In this document: positions 1-5,945 of the stretch, one piece after another
Layout: the number at the start of each line of letters is the position of its first letter
How positions within the stretch are numbered: the first letter of the stretch is position 1
Origin: Gemmatimonadaceae bacterium
GTDB taxonomy: Bacteria; Gemmatimonadota; Gemmatimonadetes; Gemmatimonadales; Gemmatimonadaceae
Direction of reading: 5' to 3'
DNA: 6,500 bases
Assembly (NCBI GenBank): GCA_019689955.1
Contig: JADGGM010000190.1
Span: 1-6,500 of the forward strand
Notes under the pieces: model-generated
What the model was told of the DNA's origin: nothing
Databases searched by the model: none
What the model saw: the letters and a program-made list of their open reading frames with translations, nothing else
Made by a program: the position numbers and the translations under genes

Positions 1-534
1 GTCGACGTGCCGCGCCACCCGGCCGTGGCCGTCGCTGCCGACGCGGTGCACATCCTCGGCGCCGGGGGGTGGCTCGGGACGCTCCTCGTCGTGGTCGGGG
101 TCGGGATCCCGCTCGCGCTGCGCCAGCCCGGTGCGAGCGCCGCGGACCGCGGGCGCGCGGTCGCCGACTTCGTGAACGTCTTCTCGCCGATCGCCCTCAG
201 CTGCGCGGCGCTCGTGGCGATCACCGGCGTGCTCGGCGCATGGGTGCACCTGGGGACGCTCGCCGCGCTCCGGGGGAGCGCGTACGGGAAGGTGCTGCTC
301 ATCAAGCTCGCGGTCGTCGCCGCCGTCGCACTGCTCGGCGCCGTCAACTGGCGGCTCCTGCGCCCTTCGCTCGGCGACACGGGAGCGGCCCACCGCCTGC
401 GGCGCTCGGCCGTGGCCGAGCTGGTCATGGGGGCCGTCGTCCTCGCGGTCACGGCGGTGCTCGTCGCCACCCCGCCGCCGACCGACGCGATGGCTCAGGC
501 GCCGGGGGCCGACGCCCCCACCGCGGCACCATGA
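1..534 (+). CDS. CopD-family copper-resistance membrane protein, C-terminal part (5' end outside window)
   Basis: The frame is open from the first base and ends at TGA 532-534, so this is probably the 3' end of a longer gene; GTG at 7 is in frame but is not a convincing start. The visible 177 residues form about four hydrophobic helices. The first carries AVHILGAGGWLGTL, the His/Trp-containing signature of the CopD domain. The third ends in GAVNWRLLRP, and the last (AELVMGAVVLAVTAVLVATPPP) has the usual CopD ending. CopD proteins are inner-membrane proteins linked to copper uptake or handling, often fused to or beside a periplasmic CopC domain; that partner would lie upstream. The last 40 bp overlap the end of the convergent kinase gene. 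The family call is fairly secure. Copper as the substrate is inferred from the family, since no metal-binding Met/His cluster is visible in this part. Confidence 0.8.
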   Translation, partial: VDVPRHPAVAVAADAVHILGAGGWLGTLLVVVGVGIPLALRQPGASAADRGRAVADFVNVFSPIALSCAALVAITGVLGAWVHLGTLAALRGSAYGKVLLIKLAVVAAVALLGAVNWRLLRPSLGDTGAAHRLRRSAVAELVMGAVVLAVTAVLVATPPPTDAMAQAPGADAPTAAP

Positions 535-1565
535 GCGCGCTCGCGCGCCGCGGTCGGGATCGTGATGCTCACCCGCGTCCCACGCTCGCTCGGGAGAAAG
601 GCCAGCGTGCCGGCGAGCTCGTTGCGCACCACCGCGCGGACGATCATGAGACCGCTCCCCGGCGCGGGCTGGGCAGGGATACCGATGCCGTCGTCGAACA
701 CCACCAGCTCCGTCGTCCCCGCGCCATCGCTCGCCCGGATGGAGACGCCGATCGTCGACGCGTGCGCGTGCTTGAGCGCGTTGGTGATCAGCTCGTTGAG
801 GACGATCGCCACCGCCCCCGCGCGCGGGGACGCGATCGTGCAGCTCCCCGTCACCTCGCAGCGCACCTTCTCCGTCGCACCGAACACGTCGAGCGCGCCG
901 CGCGCCACGGCCTGGGCGAGCGCGGCGAGATCGACCGCCGTCGCGTCGGGGCGGAAGGAATCCTGGAGCGCCGCCATGCTCCGGAGCCGCGCGATCGCCA
1001 CGTCGAGCGCTTCCGCCAGCGGGCGGGCCGGGGTGCGGTGGCGCTCTAGGACGAGCAGCGCCTGGATCGCCGCCAGGTTGTTCCGCACCCGATGCTGCAG
1101 CTCGCGGAGGAGGAGCGCCGTCGCCTCGGCGTCACGCCGCGCGCGGTCGTACAGGCGCCCGTTCTCCGCGGCGAGCTCGGCGAGCGTCGCGCTCAGCCGC
1201 ACCATCTCACGCTCGGCCCCGCGTATGCGCACTAGCTCCTCCACCCGCTCCACCACCGTGCTCGGACGCGTGGTCGACGGGATCCAGGCATCCGGGCCCG
1301 CTTGCTCCGGTAAACGGGCGGGGCGCGCGACGAGCGCGACGACCGGGAGGAGGGGCATCTGAAAGCGCGTCTTGAGACGGCGCGCTGCCGCGAGCACCGC
1401 GGCACGCGGCGCCATGATCACCACCGCTTCCACCCCATCCTGCACGGCGTCGACCACGCGGGCGAGCGGCACCACCTCGGCGTGGTGGCCGGCGCGCGCG
1501 AACGCACGCCGCAGTCGAGCCGCCGGCCCCTTGCTGGCGATCACGATACGGGTCTTGGAGGGCAT
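495..1565 (-). CDS. Soluble HisKA_2-type sensor histidine kinase with a degenerate receiver-like N-terminus
   Basis: This 356-residue protein has no membrane segment, so it should sense in the cytoplasm or be controlled by a partner. Residues 4-113 have the beta/alpha rhythm of a receiver domain (TRIVIAS, VEAVVIMAP, LPVVALV, PDAWIPS). The acidic pair, the phospho-acceptor Asp and the conserved Lys are all missing. Residues 115-150 look like a helical coiled-coil linker. ELQHRVRNNL (155-164) is the HisKA_2 dimerisation box, with His158 as the predicted phosphorylation site. The ATPase domain shows the N box NELITNALKHA (257-267), G1 DDGIGIP (291-297) and G2 GSGLMIV (303-309), so catalysis looks intact. 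The start is ATG at 1565, with no strong Shine-Dalgarno. The gene diverges from an ANTAR response regulator 118 bp away. HisKA_2 kinases commonly pair with ANTAR regulators, so that neighbour is the likely phosphate acceptor. The signal is unknown. Confidence 0.9.
   Translation of the reverse strand: MPSKTRIVIASKGPAARLRRAFARAGHHAEVVPLARVVDAVQDGVEAVVIMAPRAAVLAAARRLKTRFQMPLLPVVALVARPARLPEQAGPDAWIPSTTRPSTVVERVEELVRIRGAEREMVRLSATLAELAAENGRLYDRARRDAEATALLLRELQHRVRNNLAAIQALLVLERHRTPARPLAEALDVAIARLRSMAALQDSFRPDATAVDLAALAQAVARGALDVFGATEKVRCEVTGSCTIASPRAGAVAIVLNELITNALKHAHASTIGVSIRASDGAGTTELVVFDDGIGIPAQPAPGSGLMIVRAVVRNELAGTLAFLPSERGTRVSITIPTAARERAHGAAVGASAPGA
504..519. terminator. GC hairpin at the convergent gene ends, possible weak terminator
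   Basis: GGGGGC (504-509), loop CGAC, GCCCCC (514-519) form a perfect 6-bp stem. It lies inside the overlapping 3' ends of the CopD-like gene and the kinase gene, just before both stop codons. There is no T-run on either strand, so it is at best a weak or Rho-assisted terminator; a chance stem in GC-rich coding DNA is an alternative. Confidence 0.25.
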
Positions 1566-1610
1566 GGCGCGACTCGGGGTATGGGCGCAAAATGACCGGC
1601 AGAAAACATT

Positions 1611-1644
1611 CCCCTGCGGGGGAGGGGTCCGCCTCTTGCAGGCG
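1611..1644. promoter_or_regulatory. Two tandem small hairpins in the kinase/ANTAR-regulator divergent region
   Basis: CCCCT (1611-1615), a 7-nt spacer and AGGGG (1623-1627) form one hairpin. CGCCT (1630-1634), loop CTTGC and AGGCG (1640-1644) form a second, only 2 nt away. Read on the minus strand, towards the kinase, the second-encountered hairpin is followed by AATGTTTTCT, a partly T-rich stretch like a weak terminator. Two tandem hairpins with the second near a terminator is the general layout of ANTAR targets. However, the loops are not the known hexaloops with A at position 1 and G at position 4. The role is therefore unproven, and these may be operator sites or chance stems. Confidence 0.3.
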
Positions 1645-1669
1645 TTGGCCGCACCTCAACAAGATGCTT

Positions 1670-1686
1670 CGTGGGAGCCTCCCGTG
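1670..1686 (+). promoter_or_regulatory. Hairpin enclosing the Shine-Dalgarno and GTG start of the ANTAR regulator
   Basis: CGTGGGA (1670-1676), loop GCC and TCCCGTG (1680-1686) can pair over seven positions, two of them G-U. The left arm contains the ribosome-binding GGGAG (1673-1677) and the right arm ends with the GTG start at 1684. If it forms in the mRNA it would hide the initiation site and lower translation unless opened. The pairing is read directly from the sequence; its use as a switch is inference. Confidence 0.35.
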
Positions 1687-2316
1687 CCATCTCGTTCGCT
1701 GCGCATCCTGATCGGAGAGGATGAAAGCGTTACCGCGCTCGGTCTGGAGCAGGACCTGCGGTCGTTGGGACACAGCGTCATCGGCATTGCGGGGGACGGG
1801 GCGACCGCCGTCTCGATGGCCCGCACGCTGAGCCCCGATCTCGTCATCCTCGATGTGCGCATGCCGCACCTGTCGGGGCTCGACGCCGCAGAGCAGATCC
1901 ACGCCGAGCGCCCCGTGCCGATCATCATCGTGACGGCGTACAGCGACGCCGAGACGGTGGCGCGCGCGGCCGGAGCCCCGGTATACCACTACCTCGTCAA
2001 GCCGGTGACCGCGGCCCAGCTCAGCGCCGCCATCGCCATCGCCGAGGCGCGGCACCAGGAGTGGCTCGAGCAGCGCCAGGAGAGCGAGGACCTGCGCAAG
2101 CGCCTCGACGACCGCAAGGTGATCGAGCGCGCCAAGGGGATCCTCATGGACCGCGAGGGGATCTCCGAGAGCGCCGCGTACAAAGTGCTGCAGCGCACGA
2201 GCCAGAGCCGGAACATGACCATGGCCGACCTCTCGCGCAGCCTCCTCGCCGCGGAGGACCTCATGCGCTCCGCCCCCAAGACCGGGCGCCGGGAGCCGGA
2301 CGAGTCCGAGCGGTGA
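1684..2316 (+). CDS. Response regulator with receiver and ANTAR RNA-binding domains (putative transcription antiterminator)
   Basis: The protein has 210 residues. The receiver domain (about 7-122) is complete: acidic pair E12/D13, phospho-acceptor D57 in LVILDVRMP, T84 in IIVTAYSD, and K106 in YLVKP. A helical linker (about 123-138) leads to the ANTAR domain (about 139-195). That domain has the signature VIERAKGILMDREGISESAA followed by YKVLQRTSQSRNMTMADLS. This architecture matches the AmiR/NasR/EutV group: phosphorylation promotes dimerisation, and the ANTAR helices bind paired RNA stem-loops to block terminator formation. I chose GTG 1684 because GGGAG lies 6 nt upstream and the receiver begins immediately after it. 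The frame stays open further upstream to 1372, but that part would run antisense through the kinase gene and encodes nothing recognisable. The divergent HisKA_2 kinase is the probable cognate sensor. I did not identify an RNA target with the known loop consensus in this window. Confidence 0.92.
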   Translation: MPSRSLRILIGEDESVTALGLEQDLRSLGHSVIGIAGDGATAVSMARTLSPDLVILDVRMPHLSGLDAAEQIHAERPVPIIIVTAYSDAETVARAAGAPVYHYLVKPVTAAQLSAAIAIAEARHQEWLEQRQESEDLRKRLDDRKVIERAKGILMDREGISESAAYKVLQRTSQSRNMTMADLSRSLLAAEDLMRSAPKTGRREPDESER

Positions 2317-2320
2317 GCGT

Positions 2321-2335
2321 CGGGGCACTCCCCCG
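2321..2335 (+). terminator. Short GC hairpin after the ANTAR regulator, weak terminator candidate
   Basis: CGGGG, loop CACTC, CCCCG forms a perfect 5-bp stem starting 4 nt after the TGA of the ANTAR gene and upstream of the next promoter. The position suits a terminator, but the stem is short and no T-run follows. Confidence 0.3.
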
Positions 2336-2342
2336 CCACCGC

Positions 2343-2372
2343 TTGCCCACCCCCCGGCGCGTTCCGTAGCTT
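2343..2372 (+). promoter_or_regulatory. Sigma70-like promoter of the peroxiredoxin/hydrolase unit
   Basis: TTGCCC (2343-2348) and TAGCTT (2367-2372) are separated by 18 nt. Each keeps the most informative bases of the -35 and -10 boxes (TTG; TA and final T). Transcription would start near 2379, leaving a leader of about 37 nt before ATG 2416. It sits just after the hairpin that follows the ANTAR gene, in a 99-bp intergenic gap, so the peroxiredoxin is probably expressed separately from that gene. Confidence 0.5.
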
Positions 2373-2415
2373 CCGGCGTTCGCTCCACACTCCACGACCG
2401 AGCCAGATTCGAATC

Positions 2416-2895
2416 ATGACCACCTCCGCTGTCGAGCGCGAGCCCGCGGTGGGCGACGTCGCGCCCGATTTCACGGCCGACTCCACCGCCGGCCACCCCG
2501 TGACGCTGTCGTCGTTCCGCGGCACCAAGCAGGTGCTCCTCGCCTTCTTCCCGCTCGCCTTCACGAGCACGTGCACCGCGGAGCTGTGCGACTTCAGCAC
2601 CGACTTCGATCAGTTCGCGTCGCGCGACGTGGCGGTGCTCCCGATCAGCGTGGATGCCGTCCCCTCGCTCAAGGAGTTCAAGGCCAAGCACCAGATGCGT
2701 GTCGACCTCCTGAGCGACTTCAAACGTGACATCTCGCGGGCGTACGGCGTCCTGGACCCGGACCGCTTTTACTCCAAGCGTGCGTACTTCCTCGTGAACC
2801 GCGACGGCCGCATCGCATGGAAGCACATCGAGCCGGTGGCCGGGCAGAAACGGTCGAACGCCGAGCTGCTCGAGCAGATCCAGTCACATCGCTAG
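2416..2895 (+). CDS. Peroxiredoxin, AhpE/BCP-like (AhpC/TSA thioredoxin fold)
   Basis: This 159-residue cytoplasmic protein reduces hydrogen peroxide and organic hydroperoxides with a reactive cysteine. The active-site motif is [15 protein letters not shown], giving P46, T50 and the peroxidatic Cys53. Arg122 in [11 protein letters not shown] fits the conserved active-site arginine. The N-terminal [14 protein letters not shown] is the usual start of the fold, and the length is normal for the family. The FFPLAFT wording is most like the AhpE branch. A second cysteine, Cys58, lies five residues after Cys53, the spacing of the resolving cysteine in E. coli BCP. The enzyme may therefore work as an atypical 2-Cys peroxiredoxin recycled by thioredoxin. 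ATG 2416 has no strong Shine-Dalgarno, but the family homology begins right behind it. The glycoside hydrolase gene follows 28 bp downstream, probably on the same transcript. Confidence 0.93.
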   Translation: MTTSAVEREPAVGDVAPDFTADSTAGHPVTLSSFRGTKQVLLAFFPLAFTSTCTAELCDFSTDFDQFASRDVAVLPISVDAVPSLKEFKAKHQMRVDLLSDFKRDISRAYGVLDPDRFYSKRAYFLVNRDGRIAWKHIEPVAGQKRSNAELLEQIQSHR

Positions 2896-2923
2896 TGCAC
2901 GACCCGCTCTTCCGGGGCGGTCG

Positions 2924-5152
2924 GTGATCGAGCCGCTCGAGCTGCTCGCCCGCCCGGACAAGTGGTACCTGTCGGCGGCCGACGGGATCCTGTTCGCGCC
3001 CCCGGCTCCGGCGTGGCTCGACCGCCCCGGCTTCTGGGACGAGGCCACGCTGTACCACTGCGCCTTCGCCCCGGTGTTCACGGTGGCGGCGCTGGACGGC
3101 GACGGACGGGAGATCGCGCTGCGCGTGAGCTCGCGCCGCTGGACGCCGGCGGAGCTCACCGTCGAGTACCGCCTGGCCAACGGGATGACCGCCACCGAGG
3201 TGCGCACGGTGCAGCCCGGTGGGGTGTTCGCCTCCGAGTGGCGCGTGCACGGGATGCGCGCGGCCCCCATCCACCTCATCGCCTGGACCGCGCAGGACGC
3301 GGCGACGCTCGACGGGGCCTCGGTCGAGTACAACGGCGCGCTCGCCTTCGCGCGCACCGTGCGGGACGAGCGCGGCCGCGCGCTCGCGGTGCGCGCGGAG
3401 CTGGCCGCGGCGGGCGGGGCCACGAGCTGGAGCGTCGCGCTCGCCGACGGCGCCGTGGGGCACCCGCACTGGGTGCAGACGCCGTTCGTCGAGCAGTGGG
3501 GGAGCGAGGGGCAGGGGCTCCCCCGCGCCGCGGTGCTCGGCGACCCGTCCGCGGGGGGTGTGTTCTACGGCGCCGTGCACCGGCACATCGAGGCCGGCCC
3601 CGACGGCGCCGCCGCCGCGTTCGCGATGCGCCTCGCCATCACCGACCCCGCGCTCCAGCGCGCCGAGCCCGCCGCGTCCTCCCCGGCGCGCGACGTAGCG
3701 ACGCCCGCCGCGGCCGCCCCCGCGGCCACCTTGGGGGGCGCGAGCCGGCGGCGGTGGCAGGAGCTGTTCGCCCGCGTCCCCGAGTTCCGCTGCTCCGATC
3801 CCTACCTCGAGCACTATTACTGGTACCGCTGGTACGGCATCTGGCTCAACGCCGTGGCGCCGGGGACCGGGTGCTTCGCGGCGCCCACTGTGTGCGAGGG
3901 GGTGGGGAGCCTGCACCAACCCACCGCGCTCGCGGCGCAGTGCCACGCGCGCGAGCTGCGGTGGCTGCGCACCCCCGACTACGCGCGCGGCGTGCTCACG
4001 ACCTTTCTCGCCGCGCAGCGCCGCGACGGGAGCCTCCCGGCGAGCGTGCTCGTCGACGGCGCCGAGCCGCCGGGGATCGGCCACGTGAACTGGGGCGACG
4101 CGCTCCACGCCGTCGACGTCGTCTGGCCCGACGACGAGTTTCTCCGCCGCGTCTACGTGCCGCTCGCGCGCTACGCGCGCTGGCTCCTCGCCGCGCGCGA
4201 CCGCGAGGGGACGGGGCTGATCGACCTCGTGAGCCGCGCCGAGGTGAGCCAGCCGTACGTCGCCGCACCGCCGGAGGGCGAGCGCGAGGGCACGCATCGC
4301 CGTCCGCTCAAGGGGGTCGAGGCGACCGTGCACGCGTACACGCTGATGCGCACCCTCGCCCGCATCGCACCTCGCGCCGGCGCCGCGGCCGACGCCGCGG
4401 AGTGGAGCGCGCGTGCGGACCGGATCGCCGAGGCGGTGCGCACGCGCATGTGGGACGACACGGCGGAGATGTTCTTCGACGTGGACGCCGGCACCGGCGC
4501 GCTGACCGGGGTGAAGTCGGCCGCGTGCTTCGCGCCGTACGCGACGGACCTCGTGCGCGCCGAGCACTTGCCGGGGCTCGAACGGCACCTCCTCGACCCC
4601 GACGAGTTCTGGACCCCCTTTCCCGTCCCATCCATGGCGCGCGACGACCCCCGCTTCAGCGCCACCGGGATCTGGAAAGGGAAGCGCGAAGGGCGCCCGT
4701 GGAACGGGCGCACCTGGCCGCTCACCAACAGCCAGGTGGTCGAAGCGCTCGCCCGGAGCGCCGCGCACGAGCCGCGGTTCCGCGAGCGGACCGCGCAGCT
4801 CGTGCACCGCTTCGTGCGCATGATGTTCGAGGACGGCGACCTCGCCCGCCCCAGCTGCTACGAGCACTACAACCCGCTCACCGGCCAGGGGTCCGCGTAC
4901 CGCGGGATCGACGACCACCAGCAGTCGTGGGTGGCCGATCTCATCATCGCCCATGTGATGGGGGTGCGCCCTCACGCGGAGGGGATCACGATCGACCCGT
5001 TCCCGTTCGGGCTCGAGCGCGCCGAGTTGACCGGGGTGGAGGCGCGCGGACGGCGCGTGGACGTGTTCATCGACGCCGGGCACGTGACCGCGCGCGTGGA
5101 TGACGCGATCTACGAGTGCGCACTCGGCGAGGCGATCGACGTCCCCGCATGA
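2924..5152 (+). CDS. Cytoplasmic (alpha/alpha)6-barrel glycoside hydrolase, MGH1-like/GH63-related, substrate unknown
   Basis: The protein has 742 residues and no signal peptide. Residues 1-245 are rich in predicted beta strands (substrate-side sandwich). Residues 245-275 form an Ala/Pro-rich linker. About 276-685 look like a six-hairpin toroid, and 686-742 form a small beta C-terminus. Hallmarks of the MGH1-like/GH63/trehalase-type clan are RPWNGRTWPLTNSQVVEAL (591-609), SCYEHYNPLTGQG (644-656) and DHQQSWVADLIIAHVMGV (664-681). Glu647 matches the position of the general base. The expected acid-bearing D-N-S-P segment is replaced by LVSRAEVSQPY (435-445), so the general acid is not obvious; Asp434 and Glu440 are candidates. 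An alpha-glucosidase, trehalase-like or mannosylglycerate-hydrolase-like activity on cytoplasmic sugars is inferred from the fold. The start is GTG 2924, behind a G-rich but not canonical ribosome-binding stretch. The gene lies 28 bp after the peroxiredoxin gene and ends before a strong hairpin. The fold is fairly sure, the substrate is not. Confidence 0.8.
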   Translation: MIEPLELLARPDKWYLSAADGILFAPPAPAWLDRPGFWDEATLYHCAFAPVFTVAALDGDGREIALRVSSRRWTPAELTVEYRLANGMTATEVRTVQPGGVFASEWRVHGMRAAPIHLIAWTAQDAATLDGASVEYNGALAFARTVRDERGRALAVRAELAAAGGATSWSVALADGAVGHPHWVQTPFVEQWGSEGQGLPRAAVLGDPSAGGVFYGAVHRHIEAGPDGAAAAFAMRLAITDPALQRAEPAASSPARDVATPAAAAPAATLGGASRRRWQELFARVPEFRCSDPYLEHYYWYRWYGIWLNAVAPGTGCFAAPTVCEGVGSLHQPTALAAQCHARELRWLRTPDYARGVLTTFLAAQRRDGSLPASVLVDGAEPPGIGHVNWGDALHAVDVVWPDDEFLRRVYVPLARYARWLLAARDREGTGLIDLVSRAEVSQPYVAAPPEGEREGTHRRPLKGVEATVHAYTLMRTLARIAPRAGAAADAAEWSARADRIAEAVRTRMWDDTAEMFFDVDAGTGALTGVKSAACFAPYATDLVRAEHLPGLERHLLDPDEFWTPFPVPSMARDDPRFSATGIWKGKREGRPWNGRTWPLTNSQVVEALARSAAHEPRFRERTAQLVHRFVRMMFEDGDLARPSCYEHYNPLTGQGSAYRGIDDHQQSWVADLIIAHVMGVRPHAEGITIDPFPFGLERAELTGVEARGRRVDVFIDAGHVTARVDDAIYECALGEAIDVPA

Positions 5153-5178
5153 CCGCGATCGGCCGCGGGACGCCGAAA

Positions 5179-5214
5179 CGCCCCTCCCCGGGCCGTCGCG
5201 GCCGGGGAGGGGCG
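5179..5214. terminator. Strong bidirectional hairpin terminator between hydrolase and hsp20
   Basis: Thirteen bases (5179-5191) pair perfectly with 5202-5214 (CGCCCCTCCCCGG against its reverse complement). Inside, CCG-TCG-CGG extends the stem past one bulged G. It lies 26 nt after the hydrolase stop and 31 nt from the end of the convergent hsp20 gene. On the minus strand the stem is followed by TTTC, a short T-run that helps hsp20 termination. On the plus strand only GCTGGTTGG follows. It is the clearest terminator in the window. Confidence 0.8.
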
Positions 5215-5245
5215 CTGGTTGGACGTGCGGGGTGTCACGGTGCGG

Positions 5246-5821
5246 TTACCGGCGCTCCTCCGCGTTCCCGGTGCTCTCGCTCCCGGCGGCGGCCATGCGC
5301 TCGCCGGAGGCGGCACGCGTCGTGGTGCGCCCCGAGACCTGCTCGCGCCCAGTCTGCCCCTGGATCTGTTTCTCGGCGCCGCCGATCTGGATCCGGCGCG
5401 GCTGCGGGAGCGCCGCCTTCGGGATCGAGATCGTCAGCACCCCGTTGTCGTAGTTCGCGTTGATCTGCGACTCATCGACCCCCTTGGGGAGCTGGAAGGA
5501 CCGGAAGAAGCTCCCGTACGTGCGCTCCACCGTGTGGTAGCGCCCCTCCTCGCCCTCCTTGCGCTCCGCGCGCTTCTCCCCGCTCACCGACAGCACGCCG
5601 TTCTCCACGCTGACGTTCAGATCCTCCGGCTTGATCCCCGGAACCTCGACGTCGATGAGCAGCTCCTTGTCGTCCTCGCGCACATCGACCGCCGGCATCC
5701 AGCGGCTCCCGGACGTGCTCGCCATGAGGTCATCGAACAGGCGGTCGATCTCCCGCCGGAGGCTGAAGACCGGGAAGGTCGACCCGAAGAAGGGGGTGAT
5801 TGCAGAGCTTCGATACGCCAT
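5246..5821 (-). CDS. hsp20: Small heat-shock protein, Hsp20/alpha-crystallin family, with a long C-terminal tail
   Basis: This 191-residue ATP-independent holdase binds unfolding proteins and keeps them soluble for DnaK/ClpB refolding. The N-terminal arm (1-39) contains the typical PFFGSTFPVFSLRREIDRLFDDLM. The alpha-crystallin domain (about 40-140) shows WMPAVDVRED, IDVEVPGIKPEDLNVSVENG, LSVSGEKR, ERTYGSFFRSFQLP and DNGVLTISIPK. An IQI motif (144-146) matches the C-terminal I-X-I anchor used for oligomer assembly. About 45 further residues rich in Gln, Thr, Ser, Ala, Glu and Arg follow it. Most bacterial relatives stop soon after I-X-I (about 140-160 residues), so this tail is unusually long and probably disordered. 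ATG 5821 is chosen because GGAGAG (plus-strand 5826-5831) lies 4 nt upstream; the frame stays open further upstream but there encodes nothing family-like. No CIRCE element or sigma32-type promoter is visible. Confidence 0.95.
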   Translation of the reverse strand: MAYRSSAITPFFGSTFPVFSLRREIDRLFDDLMASTSGSRWMPAVDVREDDKELLIDVEVPGIKPEDLNVSVENGVLSVSGEKRAERKEGEEGRYHTVERTYGSFFRSFQLPKGVDESQINANYDNGVLTISIPKAALPQPRRIQIGGAEKQIQGQTGREQVSGRTTTRAASGERMAAAGSESTGNAEERR

Positions 5822-5902
5822 ATGACTCTCCGTGGTTGAGGTAGTCGTGTTTGGTGCTCTCGCAGCGTTCGGTTTTGCAACGCGCATACCGGTTTCTGTT
5901 TG

Positions 5903-5921
5903 CCGGCGAAGCGCCGGAGTC
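5903..5921 (-). promoter_or_regulatory. Hairpin and anti-Shine-Dalgarno-like segment in the hsp20 leader
   Basis: CCGGCG (5903-5908) and CGCCGG (5912-5917) form a 6-bp stem. On the hsp20 strand the bases just 5' of and overlapping it read GACTCCG. This is complementary to the CGGAG and following TC of the hsp20 ribosome-binding region (CGGAGAGTC) with two bases bulged. The two pairings would compete. This could be an RNA-thermometer-like arrangement, but the two segments are about 85 nt apart and the sequence does not resemble ROSE or FourU elements, so it is weak. Confidence 0.2.
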
Positions 5922-5923
5922 TG

Positions 5924-5945
5924 CCGTATCGACACCCGTATCGAC
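5924..5945. repeat. 10-bp tandem direct repeat upstream of hsp20
   Basis: CCGTATCGAC occurs at 5924-5933 and again at 5936-5945, a 12-bp period that extends to 11 of 12 matching bases. It lies about 100-125 bp upstream of the hsp20 start. Closely spaced direct copies of this length suggest a site for a regulator binding as a tandem dimer. No known operator is recognised. Confidence 0.55.

Noticed and set aside
535..548. GCGCGC-TC-GCGCGC inverted repeat
   Set aside because: It is a simple GC alternation inside the kinase coding region, with a loop too small for a useful stem; probably compositional.
1611..1644. A canonical ANTAR two-hairpin RNA target
   Set aside because: Loops of 5 and 7 nt without the A1/G4 hexaloop pattern do not meet the known consensus; kept only as unclassified hairpins.
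1372..1683. Upstream in-frame extension of the ANTAR regulator
   Set aside because: It would run antisense through the kinase gene, has no domain content, and the well-placed GGGAG supports GTG 1684.
1207..2826. A 539-codon minus-strand frame spanning the ANTAR regulator and the intergenic regions
   Set aside because: It crosses three real genes and two promoter regions and has no family features.
2720..5083. A 787-codon open frame on the minus strand opposite the hydrolase and the end of the peroxiredoxin gene
   Set aside because: It is rich in Arg, His, Gly, Ala and Pro with no domain pattern, as expected when the antisense frame of a GC3-rich gene lacks stops. The plus-strand hydrolase has clear family motifs.
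2962..5103. A 713-codon plus-strand frame inside the hydrolase gene
   Set aside because: It is an Arg/Pro/Ala-rich out-of-frame shadow with no recognisable motif.
5153..5170. CCGCG...CGCGG inverted repeat just after the hydrolase stop
   Set aside because: It is short, and the much stronger hairpin at 5179-5214 explains termination here.
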